DNA of 6,773 bases from Deltaproteobacteria bacterium. GTDB lineage: Bacteria > Desulfobacterota_B > Binatia > UBA9968. Each line of letters starts with the position of its first letter. The first letter of the stretch is position 1. The translations under genes and the position numbers were made by a program. The stretch spans positions 1-6,773 of the forward strand of contig JAPUHZ010000481.1 in assembly GCA_027297485.1 (NCBI GenBank), written 5' to 3'. Positions 1 to 6,660 of this stretch are shown piece after piece. The notes under the pieces are model-generated. The model had not been told where the DNA came from, made no database searches, and saw only the letters and a program-made list of their open reading frames with translations.

Positions 1-222
1 AAACCCCCATCGGCTCCCATCCCCCACCGCCTCTTGAACCGCCTTGTGTGTTTCTGGGGAAACGACAACTCCCACCTCCCTAATCCTCGCGCCGGCAAGG
101 TTGTCCAGGACATAAAAAAGAATGGGCCGGTTGGCCACGGGAACCAACTGCTTGGCCGCTGTGTGTGTGAGGGGGCGAAGCCGAGTTCCTCGGCCACCTG
201 CTAGAACCAGTGCTTTGACCAT
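1..222 (-). CDS. rmlA: Glucose-1-phosphate thymidylyltransferase, long form (N-terminal 74 codons, cut by window edge)
   Basis: This enzyme condenses glucose-1-phosphate with dTTP to give dTDP-glucose, the first cytoplasmic step towards dTDP-rhamnose and related dTDP-deoxysugars. Reading from the ATG at 222-220, the frame stays open to base 1. Residues 7-19 read [13 protein letters not shown], the nucleotide-binding signature of sugar-phosphate nucleotidyltransferases. Residues 23-33 read [11 protein letters not shown], which carries the expected catalytic lysine (K24). The PVANRP version, rather than the PIYDKP of short RmlA, points to the long-form (StrD-like) subfamily, usually about 350 residues, so roughly four fifths of the gene lies outside. 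An AAGG lies three bases before the ATG, a rather tight spacing. The gene starts 16 bases after the upstream glycosyltransferase stop, so it is probably co-transcribed. I counted 133 G or C in these 222 bases (60%), clearly richer than the neighbouring gene. The family call is firm; the long-form assignment rests on the N-terminus only. Confidence 0.93.
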   Translation of the reverse strand, partial: MVKALVLAGGRGTRLRPLTHTAAKQLVPVANRPILFYVLDNLAGARIREVGVVVSPETHKAVQEAVGDGSRWGF

Positions 223-238
223 GTTCCTTGGTCTCGTT

Positions 239-1777
239 TTATCTTGAAAGCCAATCATGCAACCTGCGCTGCAACCAAAACGCCGGACTCTTTTGATAAT
301 AGTGCCTCGCTGCCGCTCGCAGTAATTTCGTCGGATGAAGCCACGGCGACCTCCCATGTCTACGGATGAAATGATAGGGCGCCACAAAATCTCTATCTAG
401 CAATCTGGCCTCTTTGGGCAGAAGAAAACTATCGTCTATGCGGTGCTCTACCTGATAAAGAAGTGACGGTCTCACATAGCCCTGCATCACATGTTGTCTT
501 ACCAATTCCTTTGAGATAAATCCCGAGTCGATTGCCTCGAAAAGATATCTCAGCCATAAATACCCTAGTGAATTTTCTCTTGATACCCACGGCTGAGTAT
601 TCATATCCGTAAAGTGAAGCAGTGCAGTCTCGCCATCGCTGTATCTCTCTAGTGAATTCCACGTTGGATCAAGATCAAAATGAATGTTTTTTGCCACCGA
701 CATCTCATAGACCAACTGCTCATAACTTAACCCTCCTTGATCAAGGGTGTCTACGATTTCATGGACATCCCAGTTTAGGGAACTACAGTCTAAAAGGAGC
801 ACGCTAAACTGTGGACGGCGATTGTTGGCGTCGGGTTCGCGCGCTGCAAGTAGATCTGCCCCTTCCAATGGCCATGTCCAAAGAGAACGTATATCCTTAA
901 AAAGCTGCATATCCGAATCCAGGTAAATAGCTCTGCCACGATACTCAGCTAGAGCGGGGATTAAGAAACGCTGAAAGGAGAAGGGCGTGCGAGGGCGGTG
1001 TTTTAGATCATTTGGCTCAGGGATACTAACCTTGGAAAGATGTAATGGAAATATCTCAACGCTCATACTTGCATGCTTGAGGATTGAAAATTCCAACACT
1101 TTCACCGATAGCATTTGTGCTTCCGTGGAGCCGACATAGACCCGAATCGGAGATGCTACATCGAGAGGAGCGTAATCGACTCTTGTGGTCATAATCGTCC
1201 TTGCGATTTCTTCGAATTGTCGATCAAAGCTTGTGCGTCGATTCACGAGCAATGTTTTATCCTTCAAATCATCAAACTCATTGCTATAGGTGGCTCCTCC
1301 GTCTAATCCCAAAGACCGGATTTGCCTTACCCCCGCCCCTGCCAGCAAATTGATCGCTCCTACGGCGCTAAAGAACTTGACTCTTACGACGGGAGAGTTC
1401 CCATGTACTTTACGTGCCCTGCTATGATTGTACCACAAGAGGCGGCCCTGTTTGTTCAAAGTGCCTAAAATTGTATGGTTATGGGCCAGTTCTTCCAGAT
1501 TTTGTCGACCTGGGCGGTTATTGATATGAGGAATCCATGGTAGCACGAGATACTTAGCATTGGTGAGAAGGCTTTCTCCACAAGCATCGACGACATCATA
1601 ATCGATCATATGCGCTACGGTGACTGGCTGCTCACGCACTGCGTGATTGAGGGATAACGTGTAATATTGCCTTACATCGAATTCATTCCGTTTGGAAAAG
1701 CTCGGACCTTTACCCAAAATGAGCCATGGACGGCTTTTGTCTACTTGGGCTTCGAACCACTGAAAAAAGTCTTGCAT
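239..1777 (-). CDS. Two-domain glycosyltransferase: DUF115/GT42-like N-terminal domain plus GT8-like C-terminal domain
   Basis: This is a 512-residue predicted cytoplasmic protein with no obvious membrane segment. Residues about 17-205 resemble the DUF115/GT42 (sialyltransferase-like) fold: a GKGPS nucleotide-binding-type loop at 22-26, [14 protein letters not shown] at 137-150, and a GLDGG motif at 157-161 where that superfamily has its G-x-D turn. Residues about 211-400 resemble GT8. [12 protein letters not shown] at 211-222 opens a Rossmann-like half, [11 protein letters not shown] at 283-293 carries the DxD metal site (D287, D289), SVLLLDCS follows at 325-332, and [10 protein letters not shown] at 388-397 matches the GT8 HFxGxxKPW metal and donor motif. 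The last 110 residues are basic and aromatic-rich without a recognised domain. The ATG at 1777 is the first start possible, because an in-frame TAA lies 12 bases upstream. GAAGG sits almost against it. The gene lies between the methyltransferase remnant and rmlA. Being a glycosyltransferase is well supported; the donor and acceptor, and whether both halves are active, are unknown. Confidence 0.85.
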   Translation of the reverse strand: MQDFFQWFEAQVDKSRPWLILGKGPSFSKRNEFDVRQYYTLSLNHAVREQPVTVAHMIDYDVVDACGESLLTNAKYLVLPWIPHINNRPGRQNLEELAHNHTILGTLNKQGRLLWYNHSRARKVHGNSPVVRVKFFSAVGAINLLAGAGVRQIRSLGLDGGATYSNEFDDLKDKTLLVNRRTSFDRQFEEIARTIMTTRVDYAPLDVASPIRVYVGSTEAQMLSVKVLEFSILKHASMSVEIFPLHLSKVSIPEPNDLKHRPRTPFSFQRFLIPALAEYRGRAIYLDSDMQLFKDIRSLWTWPLEGADLLAAREPDANNRRPQFSVLLLDCSSLNWDVHEIVDTLDQGGLSYEQLVYEMSVAKNIHFDLDPTWNSLERYSDGETALLHFTDMNTQPWVSRENSLGYLWLRYLFEAIDSGFISKELVRQHVMQGYVRPSLLYQVEHRIDDSFLLPKEARLLDRDFVAPYHFIRRHGRSPWLHPTKLLRAAARHYYQKSPAFWLQRRLHDWLSR

Positions 1778-1789
1778 TTCCTTCGGCTC

Positions 1790-2075
1790 TTAATTCCTTT
1801 CACCAATCAACAGAGCCCTTGGCCCATTCCGCTCACGCCGCGTCTCCAAGATATCAACTTTCTCAAATCCCGCGATCCTCAAAATTGTGACGATATCGTC
1901 CAATCTCAACCATTTAGAGTGATCATACATTACAGCCAATTTCCAAGACGTGTTTGTCTAACAGGTTAAACCGCTCATTCATTAAAAGGACACGTTTGTC
2001 GGGAATCACTTCCGCCTCACTTCGTTTTCCCTTCCAGGCCCCCCTACCAAACCTCCGATTGGCATAGTCAGCGAG
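1790..2075 (-). pseudogene. Remnant of a class I SAM methyltransferase with its centre deleted
   Basis: Between the two glycosyltransferases lie both ends of one methyltransferase in different frames. The 5' part (2075 to the TGA at 1925-1923, 50 codons) begins LADYANRRFGRGAW, contains EVIPDKRVLLMNERF, and ends in VLEIGC, the classic SAM-binding motif I, followed at once by N, V and a stop. The 3' part (TAT at 1927 to the TAA at 1792-1790, 45 codons) reads YDHSKWLRLDDIVTILRIAG and later ERNGPRALLIGERN, a typical C-terminal tail of such methyltransferases. The rest of the SAM fold, normally well over 100 residues, is missing, and the halves meet out of frame near 1925-1940. The 5' frame is blocked by a TAG at 2078-2076 inside the upstream gene and has no ATG before 1991, so the true N-terminus is also lost or altered. 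Assigning both pieces to one gene rests on the order of the motifs and recalled family features, not an alignment. An assembly error is the alternative. Confidence 0.72.
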
Positions 2076-3120
2076 CTAATAGCTTTTCGAAATATTCACG
2101 CCATTGGTTAGCAATATGAGTTCCGGTCCATTCTTTGGCAAGGATCGCTCGACCCGCCTCGACATGGCGCTGACGCAAATCCGGATGAGAGAGATAACCT
2201 TCCAAGCCTCTTTCCCAATCGTCAAGGCAACATACCTTGGCAAAGGGTTGGTAACTCGCGATTGAGTCTGCCACCACTGCCAAGCCCATTTGCAAAGACA
2301 ATGCTAACCGAACATTACTTTTACAACGTGTGAATGGATTATCGGATATGGGGATCAGACTGATGGTATGGGCCCGCAATCCTGACAAGAAAGTAGCCGG
2401 ATGCCAAGTGAGGTAGCGAGTAGGAATACGCCATGGCTTTATCGCACGATTAAACTTGATTCTGGAATTGCTGATCACAGTTAGACTAAGGGGAAAACAC
2501 CGGTGCATCCTTTCCACTAACGGTTTTATTTTTATCAAATCGAGCATGCCATACTCAGCATTGGGCCCGCCATGAATGCCGAACCAAACCAGCTGCGTGC
2601 AGCCATTGCGCCTCTCAATCTCCAATTGGTCCAATAGCTTTTTCAATTGATACCGCTGCCAACCACCATCCCAAATCGGCGTCTTCTTTCCCAGAATCTC
2701 AGTCTCGACCGCGTCGCCAATAACAGTAATATGGCGTGGTACCGAAAGCTCCGAACGCATTACTTCTGCCATAGCTTCCGTAGAGGCGACAAGTCCATCA
2801 GCCAACGCCATCATACGCCTCAATGGATCTTTCGCTTCCCTCAAGGAAACTAATTCGTTCGGGTTATAGAAATGATTATCACAAAGGTCAAAAACAATAC
2901 GGACACCAAGTTTTTGAAGCCCTTCCGCTTCTCGATAATTAGTATCATCATATAGCTTGCCGTAAACCACTACTGCATAACGATCAACCTGCTTAGGATC
3001 GAACAGCTCTATCGGAAAGCCATTTGATTGAAGCTCTCGTAGGGGATTTAAACATCGGATTCTGGTGCTAGCTACCCTAGGGTCGCGAAATCTAGGTTTC
3101 CAAGCGACTAGAGCACGCAT
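2068..3120 (-). CDS. GT-B glycosyltransferase, GT4-like (group 1)
   Basis: A 350-residue protein with the two-domain layout of GT-B enzymes that add a sugar from a nucleotide donor to a lipid-linked or surface glycan on the cytoplasmic side. The N-terminal half has ASTRIRCLNPLREL (17-30), FDLCDNHF (77-84) and ADGLVASTEAMAEVM (107-121), the last two matching the 'DL.D' and 'D.vv..S..l' strands that precede the domain hinge in group 1 enzymes. The C-terminal half opens with WFGIHGGPN (179-187) and holds the donor-site region LIPISDNPFTRCKSNVRLAL (255-274) followed by MGLAVVAD. The usual GT4 E-x7-E pair is not present: C266 and L274 fall where the glutamates would be, and K267 and R271 are nearby. 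The ATG at 3120 lies 7 bases after the methyltransferase stop, with AGGA 12 bases upstream, so the two genes are almost certainly co-transcribed. The family is clear; the sugar donor is not. Confidence 0.85.
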   Translation of the reverse strand: MRALVAWKPRFRDPRVASTRIRCLNPLRELQSNGFPIELFDPKQVDRYAVVVYGKLYDDTNYREAEGLQKLGVRIVFDLCDNHFYNPNELVSLREAKDPLRRMMALADGLVASTEAMAEVMRSELSVPRHITVIGDAVETEILGKKTPIWDGGWQRYQLKKLLDQLEIERRNGCTQLVWFGIHGGPNAEYGMLDLIKIKPLVERMHRCFPLSLTVISNSRIKFNRAIKPWRIPTRYLTWHPATFLSGLRAHTISLIPISDNPFTRCKSNVRLALSLQMGLAVVADSIASYQPFAKVCCLDDWERGLEGYLSHPDLRQRHVEAGRAILAKEWTGTHIANQWREYFEKLLAR

Positions 3121-3127
3121 GAAGACT

Positions 3128-4078
3128 TCAAATCCTGCACGCCCATACCGTCATGCGGCCGCTAGTGTGCAGTGTCCCAAGAAATTTTCCAAGAAACAGG
3201 TGCAAATAGCGGTGCCGCCGCCTTTGGACAAGGTCCAGTAAATAATCCTTCGATTGACTCCAACCACGCTCCTGACTGCAATAGCGCAAACTTTGCAAGA
3301 GGTTGTTGGGATTGTGATGCCATAGAATCCGTTCTACCTTCCATCCTCCTTTTCCAAGAACATGACTTAATGTTTTAGGGGTATAGTGAAAAAGATGCCT
3401 CGGGAGGTCAAGGCCATACCATCTATCCTTAAAGATCTTAAATTCTAACGCACTGGCATCTGGCATGGAGACGGCTAACCAACCGGCCGACTTTGACCAG
3501 CAGTGTAACTTTCGCAGGGCATGAATAGGATCGTGCAGATGTTCAAGCACATGCCAACCGACAATGAGATCGTAAGGTTCCACTGGATCTTGCATGCTCT
3601 CTAATGTACCGTTATAAATTGGATATCCGAGAGTACGTACGGCGTCGGCCATCTTCTCGGAGAATTCCAACCCTTCCACTTCCCATCCAACCCCAGCCAT
3701 TTGGCGCAGAAAAGCACCGGATGCACAACCGATTTCCAACATTCGGCCAGGTTGAAGTGGAGGGATTTTCCTGGTTTCAGTGTCGAAAACCCTCCTCATG
3801 ATCTGCTTCCACCAACGATGCCGTATTTTTCTGCCCGGAGTAAGGGCAACCTGTGTACTTTGGTAAGGACCGTAGTCCTGCGGGTAGTAGAAACCGATTG
3901 TTCTCTGCGTCGGACGTGGATTTGTACGCATAAGCTCGCAGGCGCGGCACTTGACTACGGTGAATGTGCCGGGCAATTCGTGCAATCTGTCGTGACCAGT
4001 CAGTACCTCATCATCGCCCGCAGGACAACCCAAGGGACAAGGTTTGTCCTCGAGCTCTACCTTAGCGGGAGACGGCAT
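3128..4078 (-). CDS. Class I SAM-dependent methyltransferase with N-terminal zinc-ribbon-like Cys4 motif
   Basis: Predicted to move a methyl group from S-adenosylmethionine to a sugar or glycan intermediate in the cytoplasm. From the ATG at 4078 it has 316 residues. Near the N-terminus CPLGC (14-18) and CRAC (44-47) supply four cysteines in a zinc-ribbon-like arrangement, followed by RTNPRP and a YYPQDYGPY segment, a combination common in cluster-linked methyltransferases of the type 11/12 families. Motif I is MLEIGCASGAF (113-123). GWHVLEHLHDP (174-184) is the conserved motif IV region, LDLPRHLFHY follows at 223-232, and SGRMTVWACR closes the protein. An ATG at 4120 would add 14 residues but has no Shine-Dalgarno sequence and overlaps the flippase further. 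The ATG at 4078 has AAGGGA eight bases upstream and a 17-base overlap with the flippase, suggesting translational coupling. The substrate cannot be read from the sequence. Confidence 0.9.
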   Translation of the reverse strand: MPSPAKVELEDKPCPLGCPAGDDEVLTGHDRLHELPGTFTVVKCRACELMRTNPRPTQRTIGFYYPQDYGPYQSTQVALTPGRKIRHRWWKQIMRRVFDTETRKIPPLQPGRMLEIGCASGAFLRQMAGVGWEVEGLEFSEKMADAVRTLGYPIYNGTLESMQDPVEPYDLIVGWHVLEHLHDPIHALRKLHCWSKSAGWLAVSMPDASALEFKIFKDRWYGLDLPRHLFHYTPKTLSHVLGKGGWKVERILWHHNPNNLLQSLRYCSQERGWSQSKDYLLDLVQRRRHRYLHLFLGKFLGTLHTSGRMTVWACRI

Positions 4079-5351
4079 CACGGTGTTCCCTTTCCAGTAA
4101 AATATATAGGGCAAACACATTTAACAAATAATACAAAGATGTCCCCATAGCGATGCCCAACAAACCAAACCGGAAGAACCCGACGACTTTAAAAAGGACC
4201 CCCAACGTGAAACCAATAACACCCACTTTCGTTGGGGTTTGAGTATTACCTATCGCGTAAAAGGCCGAAGACAGGATTTGCCCCACCGTACTACCAATAA
4301 AAAAGCCCATCAATGCCACCATAATCCACCATAGCAGTCTCAAGCTTTCACCTGTGATATCACCATGATCGAGGAGAAGCCTGAATAGAGGCTCACCGGT
4401 TAGGAGTAGTAAGAGACAACCACCACCTGTGAGACAAGTCACCCGCCAAAGTTGCTTACGGTAAATATACTGGAAAATGGCGGGATTGCCGACCTTCGCA
4501 TGGGCCGCCAAAAGCGGGACCATGGGCGCAACAAGAGCCCTATCCATTATTTGAGTAGCTGAGCCATATATCTGTTGCCCAAAATACAACAACGAAAGTC
4601 CGCCTACGGGCGTCAAGGAGGACAGGAAACGATCTACCAAAGGACCCGTTTTATAATAGACGCTCCCAAACAACAGGGGTTTCATCCTGTACCACGCCTT
4701 TCCCAGCGCTGCGCAGTCCAAGTTCGGTTTACAGTACCCTCCCTGAGCCGGTAACAATAATAGCGTTTGCAAAATCGCTCGAATGACACCCACCCAAGCT
4801 GCTCCCACAATGCCATACCTTGGCAAGGCCCAGACCAGAACTCCCAAACCCAGAATCGATCCAAGCAGCTGCGTCAGTTCAGTCCAAAGAAAACGCCGAC
4901 GAGCATGGGAAGCCGCCCACAAGACACAGGATAATGCCGGGAAGACCATACCGATCAATTGAATCCGGGTTAATTGAACGGTAAGCGACTTGCCGTTATC
5001 AGAAAACCCCGGGACCAAGAACGGAACCAAAAAGGGCGCGAAGGAATAAAGCAAAACTGCTAAACCGCTGAAGATAGCACCGATCAGAATAAAAAAGCTC
5101 CAAGCATCGTGTCTGGACTGCTCTTCGTCCTCTCCGGCTAAGAGCGGTACTAATACACGCATCAGGGACCCACTAACAACGGCTAATACGAACTGGGGTA
5201 ACGCCATAGCGGCAAAGAGGGCATCGGTTTCAGTACCCGGACCAATGGTAATCAAAACATACCACTGGATAAGGAATGTAACGAATATATTAACGCCGGC
5301 AAGCCCGCCAAGGAACAAAGTAAACCGATAATTTGTTACCACGGAACCCAC
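4062..5351 (-). CDS. MurJ/MviN-family lipid flippase of the MOP superfamily
   Basis: A strongly hydrophobic polytopic inner-membrane protein of about 429 residues, with about a dozen predicted helices separated by short charged loops. MurJ-family proteins move lipid-linked oligosaccharides across the cytoplasmic membrane; the housekeeping member carries lipid II. Visible family features, numbered from the GTG at 5351: TETDALFAAMALPQF (40-54), matching the 'DAffvAfrlP' segment after helix 1; VDRFLSSL (239-246); ALVAPMVPLLA (272-282); and AFYAIGNTQTPTK (363-375), matching the 'yAlgdtrtPvk' loop. Its place among glycosyltransferases suggests it exports this cluster's lipid-linked glycan rather than lipid II. 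The frame has no ATG at its start: it opens at a TTG (5369) and has GTGs at 5351 and 5342. I chose 5351 because AGG lies nine bases upstream, but all three are possible. The 3' end overlaps the methyltransferase start. The family is firm; the substrate is inferred. Confidence 0.88.
   Translation of the reverse strand: MGSVVTNYRFTLFLGGLAGVNIFVTFLIQWYVLITIGPGTETDALFAAMALPQFVLAVVSGSLMRVLVPLLAGEDEEQSRHDAWSFFILIGAIFSGLAVLLYSFAPFLVPFLVPGFSDNGKSLTVQLTRIQLIGMVFPALSCVLWAASHARRRFLWTELTQLLGSILGLGVLVWALPRYGIVGAAWVGVIRAILQTLLLLPAQGGYCKPNLDCAALGKAWYRMKPLLFGSVYYKTGPLVDRFLSSLTPVGGLSLLYFGQQIYGSATQIMDRALVAPMVPLLAAHAKVGNPAIFQYIYRKQLWRVTCLTGGGCLLLLLTGEPLFRLLLDHGDITGESLRLLWWIMVALMGFFIGSTVGQILSSAFYAIGNTQTPTKVGVIGFTLGVLFKVVGFFRFGLLGIAMGTSLYYLLNVFALYILLEREHRDAVSR
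4087..4092 (-). promoter_or_regulatory. Ribosome binding site of the methyltransferase (decides its start)
   Basis: AAGGGA on the minus strand lies eight bases before the ATG at 4078. It sits inside the last codons of the flippase gene. It favours the 4078 start over the upstream ATG at 4120, which is preceded only by AT-rich sequence. Confidence 0.6.
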
Positions 5352-5369
5352 TTGACAAGGCCTAAACAA

Positions 5370-5504
5370 CGGGAAGATCTGATTGTCGCACGAAAACGGT
5401 TACGGAGAGTTCGCTAAATTGAAGAATTCGCAGCAGAGCTGCCTTCATGACCCACAGCTCACCTACCCCATGAAGCGACCCTGTTATCACCTTGCCTCTG
5501 ATTT
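5370..5504. other. Spacer between the GT2 and flippase genes
   Basis: This is the only sizeable gap between two intact genes in the run. On the minus strand it holds a short open frame (GTG at 5490 or ATG at 5445 to a TAG at 5364-5362) that I do not recognise and that ends across the TTG at the head of the flippase frame. I see no terminator or clear promoter. It could carry an internal promoter or a leader peptide for the flippase. Confidence 0.3.
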
Positions 5505-6500
5505 TTATTTCTTTAACGATAGCGAGGCCCCTAAACCATAAAAAAACATACGTAACGGATCCCAGAAGCACATCACGCTACTTACGTAGGCGTCATCTAC
5601 AACTCGACACCCCTGGATGCGATCACGATTTCGAAACAGGTGCGGAAGGTTGCTCAATACATCCTTAAGAGCCTTGAAATAAACACCCACATGCCCTCTG
5701 CCAATGGCCTTAAAAAAACAGAGCCCTTCGTGAAGGGCAATCAGAGGAAGGCAAATAATAAAGACCCTGGTTGGCAGGTTCTTTATGAGAACAAAATACT
5801 TGTTCCTTTCGTTCAGGTAAACTCGGAGGCTTGACACCCTCGATGAGGTCATCTGGTATTTATGATAAACAACGGCCTTGGGCACGAAAAGGCAGCGGTA
5901 GTCTGCAAGTTGGGCGCGAAAACCTAGGTCAACATCTTCGTGGTAGGCAAAAAAAGTCTCGTCAAATAGACCGATAGTTTCAAACAGCTCCTTACGATAT
6001 AGAGCAGTGGCCCCGCAGGCGCTGAATACGTATCGAGGCTCGTTAAAAAGGTCGGAGTCCCCCCGCATCAGCCTTCTCTGATAGGCAACCCCAAAAAAGC
6101 TAAACTCGTCACCGGCGCTATTTACACTAGCAGGATCTGAAAAAAATGGTATTTTGGACGCTGCAGATCCGGCTTTGGGATCCGCTTCCAAAGCCTCCAC
6201 CAGTTCTTTGAGCCATAAGGGATGAACCTCCGTATCGTTGTTGAGGAGAGCGATATAGGGAGACTCTGCAGCTGCAATTCCAGCATTGACGGCCGCGCTG
6301 AAGCCAGTATTGTTTTCAAAAGAAATCACCCGAACCTGGGGAAAGTGCTCTTTTACGAATGGGACAGATTCGTCTGTCGACCCATTATCGACCACGATAG
6401 TCACAAAGTCCTGAAACTCCTGGTGGTAAAGAGAATCAAGGCAGGGCTTCAAGAGATCCTTTCCGTTCCAGCTGGGTATAATAACGGTCACTCGCTTCAA
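5505..6500 (-). CDS. GT2 family glycosyltransferase, rhamnosyltransferase (WbbL-like) type
   Basis: A 331-residue GT-A-fold glycosyltransferase, probably adding a sugar to a polyprenyl-linked acceptor at the inner membrane. Motifs in order: VTVIIPSWNGKDLL (4-17), the opening strand of GT2; VDNGSTD (37-43), nucleotide binding; NNTGFSAAVNAGI (63-75); LLNNDTE (85-91), the DxD-equivalent site; CGATALYRKELFETIGLFDE (162-181); and HEDVDLGFR (187-195), with the catalytic ED pair. This NTGF/NNDT/EDVD set is typical of WbbL/RfbF-like rhamnosyltransferases, which would fit the rmlA gene in the same cluster, though other donors are possible. The segment around 244-262 is hydrophobic and could touch the membrane. 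The start is a TTG at 6500: MKRVTVIIPS is the expected N-terminus, and AAGGGA lies four bases upstream. A GTG three codons in is the only near alternative. It is the first recognisable gene of this minus-strand run. Confidence 0.91.
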   Translation of the reverse strand: MKRVTVIIPSWNGKDLLKPCLDSLYHQEFQDFVTIVVDNGSTDESVPFVKEHFPQVRVISFENNTGFSAAVNAGIAAAESPYIALLNNDTEVHPLWLKELVEALEADPKAGSAASKIPFFSDPASVNSAGDEFSFFGVAYQRRLMRGDSDLFNEPRYVFSACGATALYRKELFETIGLFDETFFAYHEDVDLGFRAQLADYRCLFVPKAVVYHKYQMTSSRVSSLRVYLNERNKYFVLIKNLPTRVFIICLPLIALHEGLCFFKAIGRGHVGVYFKALKDVLSNLPHLFRNRDRIQGCRVVDDAYVSSVMCFWDPLRMFFYGLGASLSLKK

Positions 6501-6504
6501 AGCG

Positions 6505-6510
6505 TCCCTT
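6505..6510 (-). promoter_or_regulatory. Ribosome binding site supporting the TTG start of the GT2 gene
   Basis: AAGGGA on the minus strand lies four bases before the TTG at 6500-6498. The internal GTG at 6491 would have a spacing of 13 bases, so the TTG is the better start. Confidence 0.5.
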
Positions 6511-6543
6511 CTTTATCCAGCCGTTAGACCTTCTTGATCTAGC

Positions 6544-6581
6544 AAAAAACAGGCCAAGAACCTCGATATTAGCAAGTTCTT
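6544..6581 (-). terminator. Terminator-like hairpin upstream of the GT2 gene
   Basis: On the minus strand AAGAACTT (6581-6574) pairs with AGGTTCTT (6563-6556), including one G-U pair, around a ten-base loop. Six bases follow, then a run of six T (6549-6544). The U-tract sits further from the stem than in a textbook intrinsic terminator and the stem is AT-rich, so it may be weak. It would end transcription of a gene entering from the right, leaving room for a promoter only in the last 40 bases before the GT2 start; no convincing -35/-10 pair was seen there. Confidence 0.35.
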
Positions 6582-6641
6582 AATAACACTCCACCTTCCC
6601 CTCCCAAGTTCGGCAGGAGGAAGTCCCTTTCGACAAGGTGA

Positions 6642-6660
6642 GTCCCCTCCGGAGGGGGAC
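6642..6660. repeat. GC-rich inverted repeat
   Basis: GTCCCCTCC (6642-6650) is followed directly by GGAGGGGGAC (6651-6660), a near-perfect palindrome with one bulged G. There is no T-run on either side, so it does not look like a terminator. It lies between the terminator-like hairpin and the right edge. It could be a protein-binding site, a structured part of a transcript, or chance. Confidence 0.4.

Noticed and set aside
1667..1969. Plus-strand open frame of 100 codons across the start of the two-domain glycosyltransferase
   Set aside because: It lies antisense to the glycosyltransferase N-terminus and the methyltransferase remnant, both of which have recognisable motifs on the minus strand. 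Its peptide has no family features.
4079..4120. Longer methyltransferase starting at the ATG at 4120
   Set aside because: The extra 14 residues are in the flippase overlap, with no ribosome binding site upstream, whereas the ATG at 4078 has AAGGGA at eight bases.
3701..4150. Plus-strand open frame of 149 codons
   Set aside because: It is antisense to the methyltransferase N-terminus, whose Cys4 and SAM motifs are clear. The plus-strand peptide is low in recognisable structure and has no supporting start signal.
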